Of a stretch of DNA of 64,000 nucleotides, positions 36,792-45,012 are shown one piece after another (position 1 is the stretch's first letter; every line of letters begins with the position of its first letter). The stretch covers positions 49,257-113,256 of the forward strand of contig DAOUJD010000046.1 in the NCBI GenBank assembly GCA_034423115.1. Direction: 5' to 3'. The position numbers were made by a program, and so were the translations under genes. Under the pieces are notes generated by a model. It was not told where the DNA came from. It saw nothing but the letters and a program-made list of their open reading frames with translations, and searched no databases. The DNA comes from Bin87 sp034423115 (GTDB lineage Bacteria; Chloroflexota; Dehalococcoidia; Lucifugimonadales; UBA3495).

Positions 36792-38219
36792 TCAGTAGCC
36801 CTGCCGGAACCAGTCGCCGGCGATCAAATCGTGGTACACCGTCATCAATCCGCCGTCAGACAGGGCCAGACGCCAGTACCGCCGGCGCACCGGGTCGCTG
36901 GTCCACCACTCGGTGTCCACCTCCCACAGGTCCACCACGCGGTCCACGGCACGTCCGGTTGCCGGGTCAGCCCACACGCGTCGCGGTGTATCTCCGCTGA
37001 GGCTCACCTTCACCGGCGATGGGATGGAAAGCGGGACCAAAGACGATGCGAACGCCCACCGTCGCTCCGGCAGGGGGGATCCCGGGATTATCCGGACCAA
37101 CCGGTCCACGCCGTCGATCTCCGGAGGTACTCGCCTCGGCGGTCGCGACCAGAGAGTGGACTGGCACCCAGTTTCCGGAGAAAAGTCGGACAGCGTGAGG
37201 GAGAGGTCCACCAATGCTTCGTCGGGCCAACGGCCGGCGCCCAGCGTGTCTCGCGCGCCCAACCCGGCCAGCAACATCCTGATGAGCGTCTCCGATGATG
37301 CAGCAGGCTCTCGGAAATCGCGGTCGAATCGCCACACTCCGCCGGAGAGCAGACCGCCCTCCAAGGCTGCATGGCCGACCCTGCGGCCTCGCAAGTAACC
37401 AGATCGCCACAGCCTTTCCGACAGAGCGCTGAGACCCGCCTCCATACCCGACACGGTGTCCACCGGAAAGGGAAATTCCAGATGTTCCGTCAGAGTCTCC
37501 GGCAGACGGGTTGGGATGATCGGCTCGGGATCAACACCGTTGGCGAGTTTCCAGACCCGTATTCCGTCCCGGCCCAGAAATTCAGATAGGGAGGATGGCG
37601 GGAGCGCCGCCACATCGCCCAGCCTGCTGAAACCGAAGCCGGAAAGTCGCGCCACGGAGTCCCGATTCAACGGCAGCCAGGATACGGGCAGCGGGGCCAA
37701 CCAGGCGGGTACGTCACCAGGAACCTGTAGCCATCCACCGGCGTCAGCGCGGGCGGCGGCGCACCGGGCAGGGAACTTGCCAGCGCCAATGCCCAAACGA
37801 GGGTACAACCGTTCATCACAGGCAGCGAGTATTACTCCGGCCATCCACTCAATGCCGCCGTACATATCGGCCATCCCGGTAAGGTCGAGATAGAACACGC
37901 CGAGCCCACCGGCCTCTACTTGAGGGACTGCATCGCAGAGCTCGGCCAACAGGGTGTCGTTGATCTCCGACAGATAGATCAGGTCGGCCGGCTGAGTCAC
38001 GGCCCCGGAGCATTGGGACAGCGCCTCCGAAACGGTTTGTCCTTCGGCTACTCCCACAGCCTCGTTGGAAGCGTCCAGCACCAGGTGACGGCCCCGGTCG
38101 GAAACGGTGACAATCAGGGGGCGCCCGGTCAATTCCGGCTGGCGGAGCAACTCAGCTTTGACCGGCAGGTGGGTGACCAGTAAGCAGCCCGTTATTCGAA
38201 CATCGGTGCATATTGTCAT
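36792..38219 (-). CDS. imuB: ImuB-like, catalytically inactive Y-family polymerase
   Basis: A 475-residue Y-family protein that bridges DnaE2 to the sliding clamp in known ImuABC mutasomes. The start is set at ATG 38219 (MTICTDVRITGCLLVTHLP), which places the LexA-type box just upstream; an in-frame extension to 38318 would run through it. The normal catalytic Asp of the first strand is absent (LLVTHLP instead of the hhhDhDaFF pattern), and the second site reads GLGVFYLDLTGM instead of siDEayLDlT. This is characteristic of ImuB. ImuA is not encoded nearby. Confidence 0.87.
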   Translation of the reverse strand: MTICTDVRITGCLLVTHLPVKAELLRQPELTGRPLIVTVSDRGRHLVLDASNEAVGVAEGQTVSEALSQCSGAVTQPADLIYLSEINDTLLAELCDAVPQVEAGGLGVFYLDLTGMADMYGGIEWMAGVILAACDERLYPRLGIGAGKFPARCAAARADAGGWLQVPGDVPAWLAPLPVSWLPLNRDSVARLSGFGFSRLGDVAALPPSSLSEFLGRDGIRVWKLANGVDPEPIIPTRLPETLTEHLEFPFPVDTVSGMEAGLSALSERLWRSGYLRGRRVGHAALEGGLLSGGVWRFDRDFREPAASSETLIRMLLAGLGARDTLGAGRWPDEALVDLSLTLSDFSPETGCQSTLWSRPPRRVPPEIDGVDRLVRIIPGSPLPERRWAFASSLVPLSIPSPVKVSLSGDTPRRVWADPATGRAVDRVVDLWEVDTEWWTSDPVRRRYWRLALSDGGLMTVYHDLIAGDWFRQGY

Positions 38220-38235
38220 GCCCGCGATATTACGC

Positions 38236-38247
38236 GAACATCGGTTC
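38236..38247. promoter_or_regulatory. LexA-type SOS box (GAAC-N4-GTTC)
   Basis: GAACATCGGTTC is a perfect match to the GAAC-N4-GTTC core of Gram-positive/actinobacterial LexA sites. It lies 17 bp upstream of imuB and about 190 bp upstream of the divergent SRAP gene. A partial copy GAACATCGGTGC occurs at 38198-38209, inside the first codons of imuB. Confidence 0.75.
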
Positions 38248-38436
38248 ATCAAACCACAACGCGGTGTCACCAACCCCGACTGAGCGCCAAAACCGATGAC
38301 AGAAAGCCGAGTTCTCAAGCGCTGCTTTGGGATGGGTATGCCCTTATGTCAATCCAGATCGCAGATTGTTTTGATGGCTGTGCTACGATGACCGAAGACC
38401 CCGGAAACTTGGACCCGCATTCGAAAGGCAATCGTC

Positions 38437-39111
38437 ATGTGCGGAAGAATCAGTCTGTTTGCCGAGTTAGGCGACCTGGCGTCGCAGTTCAGATTCGCCC
38501 TGGGACAGACCAACGACGACTACCGGCCGTCCTGGAACATCGCCCCCACGGCTCCAATCCTGGTTGTGCGAGCGGAAGCCCACGAACGGCTGGCATCAGT
38601 GATGAGTTGGGGGTTCTCCTTCCGCAACCGCTCCGGTGGTGGGTCGTCGCGGCCCCTGTTCAACGCTCGCAGTGAAACCCTGGCGCAGCGACCGGCGTTC
38701 CGTACCGCCTTTGCAGAGCGGCGCTGCCTGATACCGGCCAACGGATTCTATGAATGGAGGTCCGACGGCGGCAAGAAAACGCCCATGTGGATCCACCGGG
38801 GTGACGAACGGCCTTTCGCGTTCGCCGGCATCTACAACACCCGGCCCAGCGAGGCCGCATCCGTCATCACCTGCGAGCCGAACTCACTGATGTCGGCTAT
38901 TCACAACCGGATGCCGGTGATACTGTCCGACGAACACCATGACGAGTGGCTGAACCCCGACGCCAACCCTGAAACCCTCAACATCCTGCTAACATCCCAA
39001 GAGTGGCCGGACATGACGGCGTGGGAAGTACCGAGCTTTGTCAACCGGGCCGGAAACGACGGGCCGCAACTCATCGAGCGGGTGGACGGAGCAACTCCCC
39101 GATTGCTTTAG
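38437..39111 (+). CDS. SRAP-domain protein (YedK/HMCES type)
   Basis: Forms a DNA-protein crosslink with abasic sites in single-stranded DNA. The 224 residues keep all catalytic positions: Cys2 (MCGR, exposed after Met removal), N76 in LFNARSE, E106 in ANGFYEW and H156 in AIHNRMPV. SRAP genes are a recognised SOS-associated family. Here the gene is divergent from imuB-dnaE2 and shares an intergenic region holding the LexA-type box, supporting joint DNA-damage control. A TACGAT -10-like hexamer lies at 38384. Confidence 0.95.
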   Translation: MCGRISLFAELGDLASQFRFALGQTNDDYRPSWNIAPTAPILVVRAEAHERLASVMSWGFSFRNRSGGGSSRPLFNARSETLAQRPAFRTAFAERRCLIPANGFYEWRSDGGKKTPMWIHRGDERPFAFAGIYNTRPSEAASVITCEPNSLMSAIHNRMPVILSDEHHDEWLNPDANPETLNILLTSQEWPDMTAWEVPSFVNRAGNDGPQLIERVDGATPRLL

Positions 39112-39151
39112 CGGGGTGTCTGCCTATAGACGAGCGGGCGGAGCCTAGTTA

Positions 39152-39490
39152 TCAACGACTGACCGCCGCTACTGCCTCTTCACGAGTAGCGCAGATATTG
39201 ACTATCCGGTCAAAACCACTGATCCGGAACACATCATTCACCGAGCTTTTGAGAGAGCAAAGGGCGAGCTTTGCATTCTGTTCCTGCAAAGCCTGGGCAA
39301 ACCCCAGTATCACACGGAGACCTCCACTACTCATGTAATCGAGGGACTCCATGTCCATTATCACGGCACGATCATCGGGTTCTGCCGCCAAATTTAAGTC
39401 ATCCCGAAACATGGCTGCGTCCGCACTGTTTATTCGGCCTGCCGGCTTCACTATCAAAATCCCATCGGCTCGTTCATAACTAACTGGCAT
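39152..39490 (-). CDS. STAS-domain anti-sigma-factor antagonist-like protein
   Basis: A 112-residue single STAS domain. The pattern GILIVKPAGRINSADAAMFRDDL, then VIMDMESLDYMSSGGLRVI, places the phosphorylatable serine at S54/S55, and the C-terminus FRISGFDRIVNICATREEAV is standard. Such proteins bind anti-sigma kinases (partner switching). No kinase or phosphatase partner gene is adjacent; nearby genes are metabolic. It is convergent with the SRAP gene. Confidence 0.9.
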   Translation of the reverse strand: MPVSYERADGILIVKPAGRINSADAAMFRDDLNLAAEPDDRAVIMDMESLDYMSSGGLRVILGFAQALQEQNAKLALCSLKSSVNDVFRISGFDRIVNICATREEAVAAVSR

Positions 39491-39744
39491 CAGGTTATCT
39501 CCGCATCAGCGATAAATCCATCAACTGCTTCCGGCAATACATGAGATACACCGACAACACCCTCTCACTCAACTGATTGTAATTGCATCGGAAGAATGTT
39601 GCGAGAGCGGAGGGTGCAGGATGCAGAAATATAGCTACGACAAGTCCGCGGCCAAGGTGTTCACCGAAAAGTATATGTTTACGGGTGGGTTATCCCAGGC
39701 CGTTCGGGCTCCGCATGGTACGGGGACAACTCTCCGGCGAATGC

Positions 39745-40611
39745 CTACGAGACCAGTTGCCAGTAGCGACGGCCCTCGGCCCGGACCACCCGGCCGAATC
39801 CCCCGTGGTGGCAGATCGCCATGATGGCGTCCTCGGACTCGGCCCGCTCGATCATGGCGGTGCGGGTGGCGATCCCCTGGTCAGCGTCCATGTCAAAACT
39901 GAATCGCCAGCCGGTTTCGGTGATTTGGGTCGGGCCGTGGAACACGTCGCCCATGATGTAGGCTCGCTGCCCGCCGGATACGACGGCCAGACTCATTGAC
40001 CCGGGCGTATGGCCGGGCGTGGGGATGGCGGTTATTTCGTCGGTCAGCGGTCGCTCGCTGTCCAGCAGGTCCAACACGCCCAGTTCCTGGAGAGGGCCAA
40101 GAGTCTGGTCCCAGTGGGGCGGGAAGAGTTCCATGACCTCGGGTACCTGGAAGACCTCCCAGTCGGCGCGGTGGGCCACGTAGCGGGCGTTGGGGAATGT
40201 GGCGCGGGCCGGAGCGTCGGGTTCGTGCGTGACGTTCCAGCCGACGTGATCAAAGTGCAGGTGGCTGAAGAACACGGTGTTGATGTCAGCCGGGCTAACG
40301 CCGACGGATTCCAATTCCTGAAGCAGACGCCCTTCGACCCCGCCCACCATGGCATCAAGTGAGTGTGGGTTGGTGGCCGCCCCACCCAGCCCGGTGTCCA
40401 CCAGGATGGTCTGGCCCTGGGAGCGAATCAGGTAACACTCAAAGTGGGCCAGGAGATGATCGCCGCTGAAGCCGCTGGGATAGCGCTCCTGGTAGGGAGC
40501 CCACGCTTCGGCTGGAACATCAGGAAAGACATCGCTTAATGGCAACGTGGCTTCGTGGTCGTTCAGGGACAGGATTTCCACGTTGCCGACGGTCAATCTG
40601 GCTTCTGGCAT
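39745..40611 (-). CDS. metallo-beta-lactamase-fold hydrolase (lactonase-like)
   Basis: A 288-residue MBL hydrolase with HLHFDHVGWN as the dinuclear zinc motif, GQTILVDTGLGG before it, PTPGHTPGSMSLAV and AYIMGDVFHG after it, and a terminal ICHHGGFG. This pattern fits quorum-quenching-lactonase-like or related esterases. Substrate unknown. The downstream-strand neighbours on the same strand are a CMD-family protein and an alpha-hydroxy-acid oxidase, suggesting a small-molecule degradation cassette. Confidence 0.9.
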   Translation of the reverse strand: MPEARLTVGNVEILSLNDHEATLPLSDVFPDVPAEAWAPYQERYPSGFSGDHLLAHFECYLIRSQGQTILVDTGLGGAATNPHSLDAMVGGVEGRLLQELESVGVSPADINTVFFSHLHFDHVGWNVTHEPDAPARATFPNARYVAHRADWEVFQVPEVMELFPPHWDQTLGPLQELGVLDLLDSERPLTDEITAIPTPGHTPGSMSLAVVSGGQRAYIMGDVFHGPTQITETGWRFSFDMDADQGIATRTAMIERAESEDAIMAICHHGGFGRVVRAEGRRYWQLVS

Positions 40612-40709
40612 GGGGTGCCCTCCTGCGTGGATTGGGGAAAGTCCTCAATGAAACCCGTTGTTTCGATTGAATCCGGTCCGTTGTTTGATTGGCTATGGAC
40701 GCCGATGGC

Positions 40710-41486
40710 TCAACTCCAGACCTCGGCCGCTATGGAAATGGCGTTCAATGCCGCCGGATAGCCCGCGTATCCTCCGGTCTGAATCAGCATCTCCACCACT
40801 TCCTCGTTGGTGAATCCGACTCGAGGCCCGGCCCGCAGGAAATTCCTCAGCTGTCCATCGGCTCTGATCGCAGTCAGCGCGGCCGTGGTGCACACCACCC
40901 TGGATTTCAGGTCCAGGCCGGGGCGGAAGAAGATCTCCCCAAACCCGTATTGGTAGGTGAGCACTCGCAGGTCCGGGGCCAAGTCCATCAGCGCGCTGTT
41001 GTAACCGCCTTGTCCCTCAGCACCGAAAAGCTGCTCCCGGAGTTCGCGGCCACGCGCCTCCATTTCCTCGAGGCTGAGCTCAGGAACCTCAGTCTGCGGC
41101 GCCTCGATGCCCCTCTCTTCGAAAGCCTGATGCACCACCTCCAGAGAATTTACCGCCGAGGGGAAGCCCGCATAGAGGGAGCAATGTATCGGCACTTCCT
41201 GGATCTCTTCCGCGCCCAACCCCATGTTCAGCGCGCTGTGGACGTAGGTCTGAAACTGCGAAAGGCGCTGGAGCGAGGTCAGGACAGACAGGGTTGCGAG
41301 CATCTTGTAGCGGATGTCCAGCCCGGGCCGAGCCCACACCGCTCCGAAAATAGATTCCCCGGTGTAGTTTCTCAGGCCGGGAATTGAGGCCGTTGCCCGG
41401 GGCCTATCCCGTCCCGGGTAGGTGCCGTGTTGCAGCCGTTCCCGTATCTCGTTGCCCTTGCGCCTCAGTTCCTCACGATTGTCCAT
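40710..41486 (-). CDS. carboxymuconolactone decarboxylase (CMD)-family protein with two CMD domains
   Basis: A 258-residue protein with two AhpD/CMD-like units. The first includes RYKMLATLSVLTSLQRLSQFQTYVHSALNMG..EIQEVPIHCSLYAGFPSAVNS; the second SRVVCTTAALTAIRADGQLRNFLRAG..EVVEMLIQTGGYAGYPAALNA (both given in outline). The CxxC of AhpD peroxidases is absent, which favours a decarboxylase or isomerase-like role over peroxidase activity. Likely co-transcribed with the neighbouring MBL hydrolase (98 bp apart) and alpha-hydroxy-acid oxidase. Confidence 0.88.
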   Translation of the reverse strand: MDNREELRRKGNEIRERLQHGTYPGRDRPRATASIPGLRNYTGESIFGAVWARPGLDIRYKMLATLSVLTSLQRLSQFQTYVHSALNMGLGAEEIQEVPIHCSLYAGFPSAVNSLEVVHQAFEERGIEAPQTEVPELSLEEMEARGRELREQLFGAEGQGGYNSALMDLAPDLRVLTYQYGFGEIFFRPGLDLKSRVVCTTAALTAIRADGQLRNFLRAGPRVGFTNEEVVEMLIQTGGYAGYPAALNAISIAAEVWS

Positions 41487-41583
41487 AGCTCGACTCCATT
41501 GGTGTTTGCGACTGTCTCAGAGGGCGGCCGTAAGACCGATCCCCAATTCCCTGTGGGATGGAATCCAAGCCCCATCCCAATAA

Positions 41584-42726
41584 CTAGCCTACTCGTGGAA
41601 GATGGTCCGCCAGGTCGTTTTCCGTACGGAATGGCCCCCATTCGCGCGGGATGTTGAGCAGCCGATCTTCCAGGTGATCCACACTGTTCTGCCCGCAGTA
41701 GGCCATGGCACGGTTGAACTCTTCGCGGAGAATCTCCAGCACGTGATGCACGCCCTCGGCCCCGTTCACCGCAAGGCCCCAATACAGGGGCCGACCGATG
41801 GCAACGGCGGTTGCGCCCAATGCCAGCGCCTTGAGTACGTCGCTGCCGCGCCGCACTCCCGAATCAACGTACACTTCCACTTTTCCGCCGGTGGCCGCAA
41901 CAACCTCCGGCACCATTTCGATGCTGGAAAAGGTGCTGTCAAACCGGCGTCCGCCGTGGGTGGAAACCAGGATGCCGTTGACGCCGTGTTCCACCGCCAG
42001 GCGCGCGTCCTCTGCGACGCGGAGACCCTTCAACACCAGGGGTAGATCGGTGAGGCTCCGCAGCCAATCCAACTCCCGCCAGGTGAGGGCCGGGCCTTGC
42101 GGGATTTCCCAGGGCGATTGTCCGTCAGCATTGTTGCCATCGGAAACGCGGTTTTGCCATTCGCGGTAGTTCCCGTATTCGCCAGGGCGCTCATAACGGT
42201 TGCGGATATCCCGTTCTTTTGGGGTAGGAAACGGCGCGTCGATTGTCAATACGATGGCTCTGAAACCGGCGGCTTCGGCACGCTTGACCAGGTTTTCCGT
42301 GAGGTCGTGACTGCGGTGCGAGAGCTGGAACCAGAGTGGTCCGGTGGCCGCTTCGGCAATCTCCTCCATGCTGCAGTTGGAATTGGTGCTGCACATCATC
42401 AGGGTGTTGGACATGCCGGCGCCGCGCGCGGTGGCGCACTCCGCGTCCGGGTGCGCGTTGCTGTGCGCGTCAGTAGGGCAGATCATCACCGGAAAGCTGA
42501 TGTCCGTCCCCAGGACGCTGGTCGAGATCTTCCGCTCCGTGGTGTCCCGCATGAAACGCGGCCTCAGCGTGAGCGCCTCAAAGGCGGAGCGATTCCGCGC
42601 CGTGGCGAACTCGTCCATCGCGCCGGCTTCTATGAACTCCCAGTAGTTATGGGGCAGGACCTTTTTGGCCCGTTCTTCATAGTCGTAGAGGCTGACCGGG
42701 TCCATTCGCACGGTGGGACTCCTCAT
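41584..42726 (-). CDS. FMN-dependent alpha-hydroxy-acid oxidase/dehydrogenase
   Basis: A 380-residue TIM-barrel flavoenzyme of the lactate/glycolate/mandelate oxidase family. Key blocks are FPVMICPTDAHSNAHPDAE, LPLVLKGLRVAEDARLAVEHG (active Lys), VSTHGGRRFD (catalytic His followed by the flavin Arg) and VYVDSGVRRGSDVLKALALGATAVAIGRPLYWGL. Substrate cannot be fixed from sequence. It is the upstream gene of a three-gene minus-strand group with the CMD and MBL genes. Confidence 0.92.
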   Translation of the reverse strand: MRSPTVRMDPVSLYDYEERAKKVLPHNYWEFIEAGAMDEFATARNRSAFEALTLRPRFMRDTTERKISTSVLGTDISFPVMICPTDAHSNAHPDAECATARGAGMSNTLMMCSTNSNCSMEEIAEAATGPLWFQLSHRSHDLTENLVKRAEAAGFRAIVLTIDAPFPTPKERDIRNRYERPGEYGNYREWQNRVSDGNNADGQSPWEIPQGPALTWRELDWLRSLTDLPLVLKGLRVAEDARLAVEHGVNGILVSTHGGRRFDSTFSSIEMVPEVVAATGGKVEVYVDSGVRRGSDVLKALALGATAVAIGRPLYWGLAVNGAEGVHHVLEILREEFNRAMAYCGQNSVDHLEDRLLNIPREWGPFRTENDLADHLPRVG

Positions 42727-43444
42727 GAACTGGGCGATATTTTCAGACCGTCACGGTAACGAAGCTTTGATCGCTGCCGATAGACCGTGAAAACCGATGA
42801 TTGCGGCACAGTAGCACGCCGTTTGACGCGTTTCAATCCGGGGCGTGCCCTCACGCATACCCACTTGCAATTGCGTGGTGAAAGGACGGAAAGGTCGATT
42901 TCCCGCTCATTTCCTCTCATTTCCGCTTATTCCAGTAGGGCATTGGGCGGGTCGTGGGGCTGAATGGGGGCCAATGGAAGGGTTTTGGCGGCGGTTTGGG
43001 TGGTATTGGCGGGCAGATGAGCGCTTTTGGGGGATCGAGGTTTGCGTTGTTTGGGGGTGGGCATGGGACGGTTGTCGCGGGCCTGGGTGGCGGGTTGGAA
43101 TTGGGGCGTTGGGTAATATGGTAGGGATGGGGGAAGGGTTGGAGCAAGGCGGAAGTGTCGTCGGGCGGTGGTGTCTGAACTGGGGTTTTGGGGGGAATTG
43201 GGTGATTGTGGGGGGCGATGGTAGGTTTTTTGCCACCAAAGGCAGGTGAATCACAAAAAGTTGGGCGTTTCGGCACCACCGAAGTCACACCGACGGAATG
43301 TCTGTGCTACCTGAATTGGGGCGGCATGGGCGCCGGCGGTGACAGGTTGCGCAAGGCGGGTACGCGTGAGGGGGCGTACCGCATAACAGGGGATTCTGGT
43401 ACGCCATCCCATGTGTAGCAGGCGCCTCGCCGCGTGCTCGCAAT
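42727..43444. other. gene-less region with a strongly G-rich plus strand
   Basis: About 700 bp without a credible gene. Between roughly 42940 and 43260 the plus strand is packed with G-runs (GGGGG, TGGGGGTGGGCATGGG, GGGGGGAATTGGG, GTGGGGGGCG), while C is scarce, unlike the flanking DNA. Several G-runs are spaced closely enough for quadruplex formation. Short open frames on either strand read as low-complexity Gly/Trp- or Pro/His-rich strings and look like by-products of composition. Confidence 0.6.
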
Positions 43445-43473
43445 TTGTTGCGGCGTCAGCCCGGTGTTAGACT
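43445..43473 (+). promoter_or_regulatory. candidate promoter of the aminotransferase gene
   Basis: TTGTTG and TAGACT are separated by exactly 17 bp, ending 54 bp before the ATG at 43528. Confidence 0.5.
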
Positions 43474-43527
43474 GCCCGGCGACAAACATCACCAATTTTG
43501 TGCCGTTTACGGCTCTCGGAGGAAAGC

Positions 43528-44907
43528 ATGGCTACCCAATCCGAATCCACGCTCCAGGACCTGCAAAGGACCGCTCTGGAAAACCTCTGGGTGTACCTGA
43601 GGGAACCCAGTGACATGGCGGAGAAGGGCGAGCCTCAGATTTTCGTGGAAGGCAAGGGTTGCCAGGTCACCGACTCCGTGGGCAACACCTACATCGACGC
43701 CATGTCGGGCCTCTGGCTGAAGAACGTCGGATACGGCCAGTCTGAGATCGCCGACGCTGCCTACGAGCAGATGCTCAAGATCACCTACATGCCCATGGGC
43801 ACCACCACCGAACCTACCGTTCGGCTGTCCGAGAAAGTCGCGTCCATGATGCCCGGCGATCTGTCCCGTTGCTTCTTCACCAGCGGCGGATCCGAGTCGG
43901 TGGAGACGGCATTGAAACTGTCCCGCGCTTATTTCAAGCGCATCGGGGAACCCAATCGCACCAAGTTCATCAGCCGCAGGGACTCCTACCACGGCGCGAC
44001 CATGGGCGCGATGGCTCTCGGTGGCAACTATCTCTATCCGCGAGAAGACTACGAACCCCTGATGCCCAACACCTTCCACGCGCCGCAGCCCAACTTCTAC
44101 CATTGCGAGTTCGACAGCGCATCGCCCGAGGAATGTGGTCAACGGTGCGTGGACGCCATCGAGAACATCATCAAGTTCCAGGGGCCGGACACCGTGGCGG
44201 CGGTAATCGCCGAGCCTATCTCCAGCCCCATGGGGGCGGTGGTGCCGCCGGATAACTACTGGCCCCTGCTTCGGGAGGTTTGCGACAGGTACGGCTGCCT
44301 GTTGATTGCCGACGAGGTCATCACCGGGTTTGGACGCACCGGCAAGTGGTTCGCCTGCGAGCACTGGGACATCGTGCCAGACATGATGACCGTGGCGAAG
44401 GGCATCACCAGCGGGTATATCCCCATGGGTGGAACCATCCTCCGCAAGCCCATCGCCGACGCTTTTGTGGGCAGCCCCCGGGCGGCCTTCCGGCACGTGA
44501 TTACGTTCGGCGGCCACCCGGTAGCCGCGGCGGCGTCCCTGAAGAACCTGGAGATCATGGAACGCGAGGGGATGGTAGAGAATTCGGCCCGGATGGGACG
44601 GTACCTGCTGGACGGCCTCGAAGAGCTCAAGGAAAAACACTCGATCATCGGCAACGTCCGTGGCCTCGGCCTCATGTGCGGTATGGAGTTGGTCCAGGAC
44701 CGTGAGACCAAGGAGCATTTCCCGGCGGATTCCGGGCTGGGCCCAAGGCTGACCCAGGGCTTTGCCGACCAGGGCCTCTTCCTGCGCGGCGGCGACCTCA
44801 TGAACATCATGCCTCCGCTGTGCGTCACCCCCGGCGAGATCGAGCAGATCGTTTCCACGATGGACAGCGTGATCGGCCACGTCGCTTCGGACCTGGGAGC
44901 CGCATAA
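43528..44907 (+). CDS. class III pyridoxal-phosphate aminotransferase
   Basis: Omega-amino-acid:pyruvate or related aminotransferase, 459 residues from ATG 43528, which has GGAGGAAAG upstream. Fold-type I motifs: TSGGSESVETALKLSRAYF, YHGATMGAMALGG, LIADEVITGFGRTGKWFACEHW (PLP-binding Asp) and MTVAKGITSGYIPMGG (Schiff-base Lys). The C-terminal end MPPLCVTPGEIEQIV is intact. The family includes taurine, beta-alanine and putrescine transaminases; specificity is not readable here. The gene stands alone between the G-rich region and the Lhr gene. Confidence 0.93.
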   Translation: MATQSESTLQDLQRTALENLWVYLREPSDMAEKGEPQIFVEGKGCQVTDSVGNTYIDAMSGLWLKNVGYGQSEIADAAYEQMLKITYMPMGTTTEPTVRLSEKVASMMPGDLSRCFFTSGGSESVETALKLSRAYFKRIGEPNRTKFISRRDSYHGATMGAMALGGNYLYPREDYEPLMPNTFHAPQPNFYHCEFDSASPEECGQRCVDAIENIIKFQGPDTVAAVIAEPISSPMGAVVPPDNYWPLLREVCDRYGCLLIADEVITGFGRTGKWFACEHWDIVPDMMTVAKGITSGYIPMGGTILRKPIADAFVGSPRAAFRHVITFGGHPVAAAASLKNLEIMEREGMVENSARMGRYLLDGLEELKEKHSIIGNVRGLGLMCGMELVQDRETKEHFPADSGLGPRLTQGFADQGLFLRGGDLMNIMPPLCVTPGEIEQIVSTMDSVIGHVASDLGAA

Positions 44908-45012
44908 CGGGCGCGCCACTACCATGTCGCAGTGCAAGACGCATCCGATCGTCTGCCACCAGTACTGACATTCCAGGGATGCGCTGCGGCAGGGCTGTGT
45001 TAAAATTCGGCC

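Noticed and set aside
42845..43288. Overlapping frames in the G-rich gap (Gly/Trp-rich plus, Pro/His-rich minus)
   Set aside because: Products of base composition; no ribosome-binding site or domain.
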